In this document: piece after piece, positions 33,253 through 41,136 of the stretch | Layout of the letters: every line of letters begins with the position of its first letter | Position numbering within the stretch: the first letter of the stretch is position 1 | Source of the DNA: Actinobacillus genomosp. 1 | GTDB lineage: Bacteria > Pseudomonadota > Gammaproteobacteria > Enterobacterales > Pasteurellaceae | NCBI RefSeq assembly: GCF_029774175.1 | Contig: NZ_CP103834.1 | Span: forward strand, 1-64,000 | Direction of reading: 5' to 3' | DNA: 64,000 bases | The notes under the pieces: model-generated | The model's database searches: none | Told to the model about the DNA's origin: nothing | The model's input: the letters and a program-made list of their open reading frames with translations, nothing else | Program-made: the position numbers and the translations under genes

Positions 33253-34827
33253 TTATTTTGTGAGTTTTTCTAAAAAGAATCTTCTTTCGAACGGATCAAG
33301 CGTAACGCCTTTTATATCATTATGCGTTGCGACATTTTGCTGATAATACACAATCGGGATAATCGGCAATTCATCATGAATAATTTGGCTAACGGTTTGT
33401 TTCAACTGTTTAGCTTTCTGAGGATCACGTTCCGTTTCAATTTTCTCTAGCGTCTGAGCTAATTGTTCATTGTTCCAGTTCATTACGCCCCAGTCACTGC
33501 CGCCTTTGGCATAATCCTGCACGATTACACCGAACGGATCGATGGTTTTACCATAGTTCAACGCATAGAGAGCCATTTCTAAGCTACCGTCTTTATGACC
33601 GGCAGGAATCTCACTCGAATTGCCGACAGAAACATTTACATCAATGCCAATTTGTCGCCATTGGGCTTGCAGAATGGTAGCAATAATCGGTAATTCAGGA
33701 CGATCCGAGAAGGTTCTTAATGTAAAACCGAACGGTTTTCCGGCTTTATCGGTTAATTTGCCTTCACTATTGAACTGGTAGCCGGCAGCGGTCAGATTTT
33801 GTTTGATTTTTACAATATCGACATTTTCATCTTTACTTGCTACACGCCAATCCGCAAAAGCTTTCGGTAAAATTTGATCGGCTACGCCATCTTTTATTTT
33901 TAATACTTGTTCGGCAATCGCTTTACGATCAATGGCTTGTGAAAGTGCTTGGCGGATCACTAAATCATTAAAGAACGGTTTGGCCGCATCCATTTTCATT
34001 TGGATAGTACGCGCAATAGAACTGCTGGTTACCGTTAAATTCGGGTCGGTTTTTAAACGTGCGACACTTGCCGTATCTAAATTAAACACTAAAGAAGTCG
34101 CATCACTTTGTGCCATTAATACACGGGTTTCGCTACGGCTGCTTGCCAAATAGTTTGCATGAATAACATTTGGTTTAGCTCCCCAATATTGTTCAAAACG
34201 AACCGCTTCAATTTTTTGCGGAGCTTCCACTTTAGTCGCTTTAAATGCACCGGTACCGATTAATTTCACTACTTCATTTTTTTCATTAAATGCTTCATTC
34301 GCCAAGATAATCGTTGAATAATGGGTTAAAAATGACGGAAACGGGACAAAAGATTTTGTTAATTTAAATTTAACTTGATTTTCGCTTACGGCGCTGATTT
34401 CTTGAATAAATGCTTTTTGTAAAATGCTTGGTTGGCTCATCAATAAATTGAGATTTTTTGCTACGGTTTGTGCATTTACTTTTTCACCGTTATGGAAAAC
34501 GGCATTGCGCAGAGTAAATGTCCACTCGGTTGCATCTTCATTACTGTGCCATTCGGTCGCTAATCCGGGCATTAATTCGCCTTGTTCATTTGCTTCAACT
34601 AAAGTTTCCGCTAAATTCATGCGTTGGAAAATAACGCCAGATTGAGTCGGGTGTAAGCTGTTTAATTCCCAAGGGGCAATTACGGTAACTTGAGTTAATT
34701 CGTTGTTTTTTAAGTTTTTAACCTCGCTATCTTTGTTACTTTGTTGGAGATTTTGCGCGGTAGATTTATCTTCGCAGCCAACAGCAAATAATGTCGTTGC
34801 CAGTAATGGAAGTAACCATTTTTTCAT
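33253..34827 (-). CDS. Substrate-binding lipoprotein of the ABC importer (NikA/DppA family)
   Basis: This is a 524-residue family 5 solute-binding protein. The signal sequence ends in a lipobox (FAVGC, Cys18), predicting a membrane-anchored lipoprotein. The mature part shows the family pattern LNSLHPTQSGVIFQRMNLAETLVEANEQG, then LATEWHSNEDATEWTFTLRNAVFHNGEKVNAQTV, as in nickel- and peptide-binding members, and the C-terminal DPFGVIVQDYAKGG. The ribosome binding site AAGGGAAA precedes the ATG. It is the first gene of a four-gene minus-strand operon. I cannot settle nickel/cobalt chelate against peptide from the sequence. A weak Fur-like stretch (34954-34972) lies upstream. Confidence 0.88.
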   Translation of the reverse strand: MKKWLLPLLATTLFAVGCEDKSTAQNLQQSNKDSEVKNLKNNELTQVTVIAPWELNSLHPTQSGVIFQRMNLAETLVEANEQGELMPGLATEWHSNEDATEWTFTLRNAVFHNGEKVNAQTVAKNLNLLMSQPSILQKAFIQEISAVSENQVKFKLTKSFVPFPSFLTHYSTIILANEAFNEKNEVVKLIGTGAFKATKVEAPQKIEAVRFEQYWGAKPNVIHANYLASSRSETRVLMAQSDATSLVFNLDTASVARLKTDPNLTVTSSSIARTIQMKMDAAKPFFNDLVIRQALSQAIDRKAIAEQVLKIKDGVADQILPKAFADWRVASKDENVDIVKIKQNLTAAGYQFNSEGKLTDKAGKPFGFTLRTFSDRPELPIIATILQAQWRQIGIDVNVSVGNSSEIPAGHKDGSLEMALYALNYGKTIDPFGVIVQDYAKGGSDWGVMNWNNEQLAQTLEKIETERDPQKAKQLKQTVSQIIHDELPIIPIVYYQQNVATHNDIKGVTLDPFERRFFLEKLTK

Positions 34828-34986
34828 CTGAATTTCCCTTATTTTTAGTCAAGTATTTGATGGTGAGCAATTCTAACATAAAACCATAAAAAAATAATAG
34901 CTATTAGCTTATAAAATCAATAAAAAAATAATGGAATAAGTAAAGGTATGAGTGATGATGATAATGAATGGATTAAAAATGAGAAA

Positions 34987-35027
34987 AAGCGGTCATTTTG
35001 TAAGATTTTTCGACAAAATGACCGCTT
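34987..35027. terminator. Perfect 15-bp USS hairpin terminator after prfC
   Basis: AAGCGGTCATTTTGT (34987-35001) and ACAAAATGACCGCTT (35013-35027) pair perfectly with an 11-base loop. Read on the minus strand (prfC direction) it is followed by TTTCTCATTTT. The outer bases on the right give a full USS core complement (ACCGCTTGT). Confidence 0.85.
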
Positions 35028-35041
35028 GTTTAGTTAAAAGA

Positions 35042-36622
35042 TTAATGCTCGCGTGTTTTAAAGAAGCTTACATCCGGATAGCGTTCTTGCGCCAGATTTA
35101 AGTTCACCATAGTCGGTGCGATATAAGTCAAGTTATCGCCACCGTCTAATGCAAGGTTTTGTTCGTTTTTGCGTTTAAACTCTTCGAATTTCTTCGCATC
35201 CTTACATTCAACCCAACGGGCAGTTGCCACGTTTACCGCTTCGTAAATCGCTTCCACGTTATATTCGGTTTTTAGACGAGAAACTACCACATCAAACTGA
35301 AGCACACCGACCGCACCTACAATTAAGTCATTGTTCATTAACGGACGGAACACCTGTACCGCACCTTCTTCCGAAAGTTGAACTAAACCTTTCAGCAATT
35401 GTTTTTGTTTAAGCGGATCTTTCAAACGAATACGGCGGAACAGTTCCGGTGCAAAGTTCGGAATACCGGTAAATTTCATCACTTCACCTTGAGTGAAGGT
35501 GTCGCCGATTTGGATTGTGCCGTGGTTATGTAAACCGATAATATCGCCGGCATAGGCTTCTTCAGCGTGTGAACGATCGCCTGCCATAAAGGTTAAGGCA
35601 TCGGAAATCACGACATCTTTGCCGATACGTACGTGTTTGAGCTTCATACCTTTTTCGTATTTGCCTGATACAACGCGCATAAATGCCACTCGGTCACGGT
35701 GTTTCGGATCCATATTCGCTTGGATCTTAAATACGAACCCTGAGAATTTTTCTTCACTTGATTCAACCGTGCGCACATCGGTTTGACGTGCTTGCGGTTT
35801 TGGCGCCCATTCGGTTAAACCGTCTAAGAAATGATCCACGCCGAAGTTACCTAATGCGGTACCGAAAAAGACCGGTGTGAGTTCGCCGTTGATAAAGGCT
35901 TCATGATCAAATTCGTTTGATGCACCTTGTACCAGTTCTAATTCTTCACGTAACTGGTTAGCTAAATCATCACCGACCGCAGCATCAAGTTCCGGGCTGT
36001 TTAAACCTTTTACGATACGTACTTCTTGAATAGTTGAGCCTTGACCGGATTGGTAAAGATAGGTTTCGTCCTTCGCAATATGATATACGCCTTTAAATAA
36101 TTTACCGCAACCAATCGGCCATGTGATTGGAGCACAACGGATTTTTAGGACGCTTTCAACCTCATCTAATAACTCCATTGGATCACGAATATCACGGTCG
36201 AGTTTATTCATAAAGGTTAAAATTGGCGTATCACGCAGACGAGTAACTTCCATTAATTTAATCGTACGTTCCTCGACACCTTTCGCACTATCGATAACCA
36301 TTAAACAGCTATCTACTGCAGTCAATGTACGGTAAGTATCTTCAGAGAAGTCCTCATGTCCGGGGGTATCCAATAAATTAACTAAACAATTATTGTAAGG
36401 AAATTGCATGACGGACGTTGTAATAGAGATACCACGTTGTTTTTCCATTTCCATCCAGTCCGATTTGGCATGTGTGCTTGAGCCTTTTCCTTTCACCGAA
36501 CCGGCGGTTTGGATTGCATTTCCGTAAAGTAAAACTTTTTCGGTTATGGTGGTTTTACCCGCATCGGGGTGAGAAATAATCGCAAAGGTACGACGTTTAT
36601 TGACTTCTTGTGGATATGACAT
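35042..36622 (-). CDS. prfC: Peptide chain release factor 3
   Basis: RF3 is the translational GTPase that releases RF1/RF2 from the ribosome after termination. The 526-residue length matches E. coli (529). GTPase motifs are G1 SHPDAGKTT (17-25), G3 LLDTPGHEDFSEDTYRTL and G4 NKLDRD; the C-terminal EF-G-like domain follows. It appears monocistronic, with a USS hairpin terminator downstream. A small GC hairpin followed by six T lies in its probable 5' leader (36653-36672). It is divergent from the DUF805 genes. Confidence 0.97.
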   Translation of the reverse strand: MSYPQEVNKRRTFAIISHPDAGKTTITEKVLLYGNAIQTAGSVKGKGSSTHAKSDWMEMEKQRGISITTSVMQFPYNNCLVNLLDTPGHEDFSEDTYRTLTAVDSCLMVIDSAKGVEERTIKLMEVTRLRDTPILTFMNKLDRDIRDPMELLDEVESVLKIRCAPITWPIGCGKLFKGVYHIAKDETYLYQSGQGSTIQEVRIVKGLNSPELDAAVGDDLANQLREELELVQGASNEFDHEAFINGELTPVFFGTALGNFGVDHFLDGLTEWAPKPQARQTDVRTVESSEEKFSGFVFKIQANMDPKHRDRVAFMRVVSGKYEKGMKLKHVRIGKDVVISDALTFMAGDRSHAEEAYAGDIIGLHNHGTIQIGDTFTQGEVMKFTGIPNFAPELFRRIRLKDPLKQKQLLKGLVQLSEEGAVQVFRPLMNNDLIVGAVGVLQFDVVVSRLKTEYNVEAIYEAVNVATARWVECKDAKKFEEFKRKNEQNLALDGGDNLTYIAPTMVNLNLAQERYPDVSFFKTREH

Positions 36623-36652
36623 GCTTTTCTCTAGATTAAAATTAAGACAAAA

Positions 36653-36672
36653 AAGGGTGGACGTACCACCTT
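36653..36672 (-). terminator. Small hairpin with T run in the prfC leader (possible attenuator)
   Basis: On the minus strand AAGGTGG, loop TACGT, CCACC, a bulged C, then TTTTTTGTC. The stem is only 5 GC-rich pairs plus two A-T pairs past the bulge, but the T run is good. It lies 31-50 bases before the prfC start codon, so termination here would prevent prfC expression. Tentative. Confidence 0.35.
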
Positions 36673-36818
36673 AAAAATATTGATCTATTTTCGCTGATTT
36701 ATGCTTTGAGGACAACCTAAGCACGCAAATTTATTCAAATTACGTGACAAGCGGTTCGATTTATTTCAAAATTTGTAAAAAGATTAAAAAATGTTCATTA
36801 AAAATAAGGGAGTGACCA

Positions 36819-37283
36819 ATGGAGTGGTTTATCTATGCTTTACGCAATACTTTTAATTATCAAGGTAGAGCGAAACGAGCCGAATTTATTTGGTTTATTC
36901 TGATTTATGAATTAAGCGATTGGGCGATTGTGCTGATTGCCAAGCTCGCTTTTGCTTTACGTTTAATACATCTTTCCGATGATCTGCATATTTTAAATAG
37001 CCTTTTAGATATTTTATTGTTGCTACCGATGTCTAGCGTAACGGTAAGGCGGCTACATGATTTAGGTTATTCCGGTTGGTGGCAATCTTATTTAGTGACG
37101 ATTAATTTGGTGGCTTTGACATTAACTTATCTCATACCTAAATATCGTTTAGATGAAATATTAAGTGGCGGTTTAGGAATATTTTGGTCACTGCTTTTGA
37201 TTATTTATCTTATACAAATCTTTTACTTAATGTTGAAGCGAGGGCAATCTTTTACCAATCGTTATGGTCAGCAGCCCGACTAG
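36819..37283 (+). CDS. DUF805 family inner membrane protein (first of a tandem pair)
   Basis: This is a 154-residue protein with four predicted membrane helices. It starts with the DUF805 signature WFIYALRNTFNYQGRAKRAEFIWF and contains VRRLHDLGYSGWWQ near the middle. It ends in a polar tail (RGQSFTNRYGQQPD). The family includes E. coli YhaH and YiaI-like small membrane proteins; function is unknown. Ribosome binding site GGGAG lies 8 bases before the ATG. It is followed 48 bases later by a second family member, an evident duplication. Confidence 0.85.
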   Translation: MEWFIYALRNTFNYQGRAKRAEFIWFILIYELSDWAIVLIAKLAFALRLIHLSDDLHILNSLLDILLLLPMSSVTVRRLHDLGYSGWWQSYLVTINLVALTLTYLIPKYRLDEILSGGLGIFWSLLLIIYLIQIFYLMLKRGQSFTNRYGQQPD

Positions 37284-37331
37284 TTAGAATAACAAGCGGC
37301 TTTTATTATCTAAATAAGGAGTTAGTTTAAA

Positions 37332-37847
37332 ATGAATTGGTTTTTATTCGCGCTGAAGAATACCTTTAACTTTAGAGATCGTGCCAGACGCAGGGAATAC
37401 GGCTGGTTTTATTTAATCAATATTTTGATTGTCATTACATTTAATATTTTAGTCAGTGTATGTGTTGCTATCGGCTTAGAAAATCTCGGTATCGGCTTAA
37501 ATTCCTTGTCATATTTCTATCAGTTGATTACTGCGGTTACGGCAATCAGTCTTACCACCCGCCGTTTACATGATTTGGGGTGGTCTGGCTGGTGGCAATT
37601 ATTGCCTTATGCCGTTGCCGCAATGTTCGGGGTGGCGACGATGTTCTCTTTAGAGAAAGAGTTAGGCGGAGCAATTACCGGAACGGAATATGCGTTATAC
37701 GGTTTAACCGTTTTCGGCAGTATTGCGGTTATTGCTTTTTCATTACTGCTTTTATTTAAAGACGGACAACGTTTTAGCAATAAATACGGCGAAGATCCGA
37801 AAGCGGTTAAAAACAACAGAGAAGTGACAAATTCATTAGCTGTATAA
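37332..37847 (+). CDS. DUF805 family inner membrane protein (second of a tandem pair)
   Basis: The 171-residue paralogue of the preceding gene has the same layout: WFLFALKNTFNFRDRARRREYGWF at the N terminus, four predicted helices, TRRLHDLGWSGWWQLLPY in the middle, and a polar C terminus with DGQRFSNKYGEDP. It is slightly longer than its neighbour because of a C-terminal extension. Ribosome binding site AAGGAG. The two genes probably form an operon ending at the terminator at 37862. Function unknown. Confidence 0.87.
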   Translation: MNWFLFALKNTFNFRDRARRREYGWFYLINILIVITFNILVSVCVAIGLENLGIGLNSLSYFYQLITAVTAISLTTRRLHDLGWSGWWQLLPYAVAAMFGVATMFSLEKELGGAITGTEYALYGLTVFGSIAVIAFSLLLLFKDGQRFSNKYGEDPKAVKNNREVTNSLAV

Positions 37848-37861
37848 ATTCAGTAAAATCG

Positions 37862-37892
37862 GGGCATTTTCCTTGTAGAAAATGCCCTTTTT
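37862..37892 (+). terminator. Intrinsic terminator after the DUF805 pair
   Basis: GGGCATTTTC (37862-37871) and GAAAATGCCC (37878-37887) form a perfect 10-bp stem with loop CTTGTA, followed by TTTTT (37888-37892). Confidence 0.92.
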
Positions 37893-37968
37893 GCCTACAA
37901 TAACAACTTTTCATTTTAGGGCTTTTCCCTGTTAATCGAGTAGGACAGATAATTAAATAGGACAGAGA

Positions 37969-38553
37969 ATGTCGCAAATTAAACTTATCGTTGGATTAGC
38001 GAATCCGGGGGCGAAATACGAAGATACTCGCCATAACGCCGGTGAATGGCTAATTAATGAAATTGCCCGTCAATTTAACGTCAGCTTAAAAGAAGAAGCC
38101 AAATTCTTCGGCAAAGTCGCTAAAATTAATGCCGCCAGCGGAGAAGTCCGCTTGCTTGTGCCAACGACCTTTATGAATTTAAGCGGTAAAGCGGTCGGTG
38201 CTTTAGCTAATTTCTATCGGATTAAACCGGAAGAAATTTTAGTCGCTCACGATGAATTGGATTTACCACCCGGCGTGGCAAAAATTAAGCAGGGTGGCGG
38301 TCACGGCGGACATAACGGTTTGAAAGATATTATTGCCAGCCTTGGCAACAGTAATAATTTCTACCGTGTACGTATCGGTATCGGGCATCCGGGCAGTAAA
38401 GAATTGGTTGCCGGTTATGTATTGGGTAAACCAAGTCCGCAGGATCAAGAAAAAATTAATGCGGCGGTGGATGAAGCCGGTCGCTGTATAGATGTTTTAT
38501 TTAAAGACGGTGTGACGAAAGCAACTAATCGTCTCAACAGCTTTAAGGCATAA
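37969..38553 (+). CDS. pth: Peptidyl-tRNA hydrolase
   Basis: Pth releases peptides from prematurely dropped peptidyl-tRNA and is essential. The 194-residue protein matches E. coli length. Visible motifs are KLIVGLANPGAKYEDTRHNAGEW with the catalytic His (near residue 21), PTTFMNLSGKAV, AHDELDLPPG with the catalytic Asp, and GGHGGHNGLKDI. It precedes ychF, the same order as in E. coli, with an inverted USS pair in the 134-base gap. Confidence 0.97.
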   Translation: MSQIKLIVGLANPGAKYEDTRHNAGEWLINEIARQFNVSLKEEAKFFGKVAKINAASGEVRLLVPTTFMNLSGKAVGALANFYRIKPEEILVAHDELDLPPGVAKIKQGGGHGGHNGLKDIIASLGNSNNFYRVRIGIGHPGSKELVAGYVLGKPSPQDQEKINAAVDEAGRCIDVLFKDGVTKATNRLNSFKA

Positions 38554-38585
38554 TGTTATTTCCACGGAAGAATCGGATAGCATAA

Positions 38586-38642
38586 ACAAGCGGTTATTTT
38601 CTTTTAGAAATTTGCAAATTTTTAGCAAAATCAGACCGCTTT
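38586..38642. repeat. Inverted USS pair between pth and ychF
   Basis: ACAAGCGGT (38586-38594) and the complementary GACCGCTTT (near 38634-38642) face each other with TTTGCAAATTT between. This may form a weak hairpin. Confidence 0.7.
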
Positions 38643-38687
38643 ATTTCGATATTCTTCCGTGTATTCCGTGAAAATTAAGAGGAAATT

Positions 38688-39779
38688 ATGGGATTTAAAT
38701 GTGGTATCGTGGGTTTACCGAACGTAGGTAAATCAACGCTTTTCAATGCTTTAACCAAAGCCGGTATTGAAGCGGCTAACTATCCGTTCTGTACTATCGA
38801 ACCGAATACCGGTGTGGTACCGATGCCGGACCCACGCTTAGACGCATTAGCGGAAATCGTTAAACCTGAGCGTGTATTGCCAACTACGATGGAATTTGTG
38901 GACATTGCCGGTTTAGTTGCCGGTGCAAGTAAAGGTGAAGGCTTAGGTAATAAATTCTTAGCGAATATTCGTGAAACCGATGCGATCGGTCACGTGGTAC
39001 GTTGTTTTGAAAATGACGACATCGTACACGTTGCCGGTAAAATTGATCCGGCGGATGATATTGAAATCATCAATACCGAACTTGCGTTAGCGGATTTAGA
39101 CAGTTGCGAACGTGCGATTCAACGTTTACAAAAACGTGCGAAAGGCGGCGACAAAGACGCAAAATTCGAATTATCAATTATGGAAAAAATCTTACCGGTA
39201 CTTGAAAATGCCGGAATGATTCGTTCTGTTGATTTAGATAAAGATGAATTACACGCAATCAAAGGTTATAACTTCTTAACCTTAAAACCGACCATGTATA
39301 TTGCGAACGTAAATGAAGACGGTTTTGAAAATAACCCGTATTTAGATCGCGTACGTGAAATTGCTGAAAAAGAAGGTGCGGTAGTGGTGCCGGTATGTGC
39401 AGCGATTGAGTCGGAAATTGCCGAATTAGACGACGAAGAAAAAGTCGAGTTTTTACAAGATTTAGGCATTGAAGAACCGGGCTTAAACCGTGTAATTCGT
39501 GCCGGTTACCGTTTATTAAACCTACAAACTTACTTTACTGCGGGTGTAAAAGAAGTGCGTGCTTGGACGGTTTCCGTCGGTGCGACCGCACCGAAAGCGG
39601 CGGCGGTTATTCATACCGATTTTGAAAAAGGCTTTATTCGTGCGGAAGTTATCGCTTATGATGATTTTATTCAGTTTAAAGGCGAAAACGGTGCGAAAGA
39701 TGCCGGTAAATGGCGTTTGGAAGGAAAAGATTATATCGTGCAAGACGGCGATGTAATGCACTTCCGCTTTAACGTATAA
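38688..39779 (+). CDS. ychF: Ribosome-associated ATPase YchF (OLA1 family)
   Basis: YchF is an Obg-like P-loop protein that prefers ATP and is linked to oxidative stress and ribosomes. The 363-residue protein has G1 GIVGLPNVGKSTLFNAL (6-22), G3 DIAGLVAGASKGEGLGN and, in place of the NKxD specificity motif, NVNEDG, which is the known basis for ATP rather than GTP use. A TGS domain is at the C terminus (about 278-360). Ribosome binding site GAGGAAA. It ends at a hairpin with the two USS cores in opposite polarity. Confidence 0.97.
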   Translation: MGFKCGIVGLPNVGKSTLFNALTKAGIEAANYPFCTIEPNTGVVPMPDPRLDALAEIVKPERVLPTTMEFVDIAGLVAGASKGEGLGNKFLANIRETDAIGHVVRCFENDDIVHVAGKIDPADDIEIINTELALADLDSCERAIQRLQKRAKGGDKDAKFELSIMEKILPVLENAGMIRSVDLDKDELHAIKGYNFLTLKPTMYIANVNEDGFENNPYLDRVREIAEKEGAVVVPVCAAIESEIAELDDEEKVEFLQDLGIEEPGLNRVIRAGYRLLNLQTYFTAGVKEVRAWTVSVGATAPKAAAVIHTDFEKGFIRAEVIAYDDFIQFKGENGAKDAGKWRLEGKDYIVQDGDVMHFRFNV

Positions 39780-39802
39780 TGTGCAAAAAATAGCTGAAAT
39801 TT

Positions 39803-39837
39803 GACCGCTTGTTAGAGAGTACAAGCGGTTATTTTTT
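39803..39837 (+). terminator. USS tail-to-tail hairpin terminator after ychF
   Basis: GACCGCTTGT (39803-39812) and ACAAGCGGTT (39821-39830) pair with a short loop TAGAGAGT and are followed by ATTTTTT. Here the two USS cores point outwards, the opposite arrangement to the other pairs in this window, so the hairpin consists almost only of USS core. Confidence 0.8.
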
Positions 39838-39851
39838 AGGAGAAATTTACT

Positions 39852-40289
39852 ATGGAACTCAAACTTCCCCCGCCGCTTTTATTTATTCTGTCTCTTATAT
39901 TGATATATCTTTTACCTCAAGCTGAGGTTGATTTTATTCCCAAAATATTCAGTTATTTATTTTTATTGCTGAGTGCCATTGTCGGCTTGATGAGTGTTTA
40001 TGCGTTTTTTAAAGTGAAAACCGCATTTACACCGTTAGATCCTGAGCAAACAAATACGCTTGTTATTCAAGGGATTTATCGAATCAGTCGTAACCCGATG
40101 TATTTATCGCTGGTTTTGGCATTGATTGCGTGGGGAATTTGGTTGAACAGCTATTTTGCTATTTTAGTGATTGTCGGATTTATGTGGTATATCGATCGTT
40201 TTCAAATTATTCCGGAAGAGCGCATATTAGCAAAAAAATTCGGGCAAGCTTTTATCGATTATCAAGCGAAAGTTCGTAAATGGCTATAA
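39852..40289 (+). CDS. Small membrane protein of the isoprenylcysteine methyltransferase/PEMT-like family
   Basis: This 145-residue protein has three to four predicted membrane helices (about 9-24, 32-53 and 85-112). It has the family signature GIYRISRNPMYLSLVLALIAWG (near residue 75-96), then IIPEERILAKKFGQAFIDYQAKVRKW at the C terminus. In the family these residues bind S-adenosylmethionine (RNPMY and EERxL). Bacterial members of this small-protein group mostly lack a known substrate, so methyltransferase activity is an inference. The gene lies between two terminators and appears monocistronic. Confidence 0.82.
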   Translation: MELKLPPPLLFILSLILIYLLPQAEVDFIPKIFSYLFLLLSAIVGLMSVYAFFKVKTAFTPLDPEQTNTLVIQGIYRISRNPMYLSLVLALIAWGIWLNSYFAILVIVGFMWYIDRFQIIPEERILAKKFGQAFIDYQAKVRKWL

Positions 40290-40299
40290 CCGGATACAA

Positions 40300-40325
40300 A
40301 AAAACCTCGATTGCTCGAGGTTTTT
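40300..40325. terminator. Bidirectional terminator between the methyltransferase-like gene and the lipoprotein gene
   Basis: AAAAACCTCGA (40300-40310) and TCGAGGTTTTT (40315-40325) form an 11-bp perfect stem with loop TTGC. A and T runs on both sides suit both convergent genes. Confidence 0.92.
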
Positions 40326-40339
40326 GTTTATTTCAACCG

Positions 40340-40615
40340 TTATTTGAATTCATAACGACGAATTGTCGTTAAATCGGAATCTTTTTGTTCGGTTTTTTCT
40401 GATAGATTCACGCGAGCTCCAACGGTAGCGTGCGGATCATTATTACGGGTAAGCGTAACAACTTCGCCACTATCTTTTTGAACGGTTAATTCAACACTGT
40501 CTTGAGATAAATTTTTACTGCTTAACACTGTTGCATTACCTTTATTTGCATAGAAATCTTGAGTACAAGCTGCAAGTGTAACAGTCGCTAATAGAGCAAA
40601 AGAAATTTTTTTCAT
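40340..40615 (-). CDS. Small lipoprotein resembling the C-terminal half of SlyB/Pcp
   Basis: The 91-residue product has a signal sequence and lipobox (LAAC, Cys17). The mature part of about 75 residues shows VQKDSGEVVTLTRNNDPHATVGARVNL, which resembles VIRKDDGKEIVVVQKKEDGF-PGKRVRIV in the neighbouring SlyB-like protein. It has no glycine zipper. It lies 30 bases after that gene on the same strand, with AAGGATAATTAC before its ATG, so the two are likely co-transcribed. Function unknown; probably outer membrane or periplasm. Confidence 0.8.
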   Translation of the reverse strand: MKKISFALLATVTLAACTQDFYANKGNATVLSSKNLSQDSVELTVQKDSGEVVTLTRNNDPHATVGARVNLSEKTEQKDSDLTTIRRYEFK

Positions 40616-40645
40616 TATGTAATTATCCTTAGGAGATAAATTAAT

Positions 40646-41110
40646 TTAAAGAACAGATACGTTTAGATCCGAGTTTGAACCTACGATTCTAACACGTTTG
40701 CCGGGCACGAAACCATCTTCTTTTTTCTGTACAACCACGATTTCTTTGCCGTCGTCTTTACGAATCACCATTTCTAATGAAGAAACTTGAGTCGCTTTTT
40801 CTTCAACTGTGCTACCGATAATTGCACCGGCAACCGCGCCGACAGCTGTCGCTACCGCACGACCGCTACCGCCACCGATAGTTGAACCGGCAACGCCGCC
40901 AAGAGCACCGCCGCCAAGCGTTCCTAATACACCTTGGTTATCCGCCTGAATTTTTACATCACGAACAGAAACGATGGTACCGTAGCTGATTGAACGCGCT
41001 TCTTTCGCTTGGCTTGAGCTGTAAACACTACCGCTATAAATATCGGTATTGGCACAACCTACAAGAGTTAAACTTGCAAACAAAGCCGCTGCTAAACTAA
41101 ATTTTTTCAT
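40646..41110 (-). CDS. Outer membrane lipoprotein of the SlyB/Pcp family
   Basis: The family comprises glycine-zipper lipoproteins such as H. influenzae Pcp and E. coli SlyB, which stabilise the outer membrane. The start is taken at 41110 (MKKFSLAAALF), 9 bases after GGAG; a TTG 5 codons upstream overlaps that site. The 154-residue protein has a lipobox (LVGC, Cys18), then a Gly/Ala-rich two-helix zipper (about 65-108, with repeats of the type GxxxGxxxG), and a C-terminal small beta domain (about 115-150). It is followed by the mini-lipoprotein. SlyB belongs to the PhoP regulon in enterics; no PhoP box is evident here. Confidence 0.87.
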   Translation of the reverse strand: MKKFSLAAALFASLTLVGCANTDIYSGSVYSSSQAKEARSISYGTIVSVRDVKIQADNQGVLGTLGGGALGGVAGSTIGGGSGRAVATAVGAVAGAIIGSTVEEKATQVSSLEMVIRKDDGKEIVVVQKKEDGFVPGKRVRIVGSNSDLNVSVL

Positions 41111-41136
41111 ATTTTTCTTCTCCAATGAAAAATTGC

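Noticed and set aside
34946..34951. NikR half-site GTATGA upstream of the ABC importer
   Set aside because: The required second half TCATAC at 16-base spacing is absent, so it is most likely chance.
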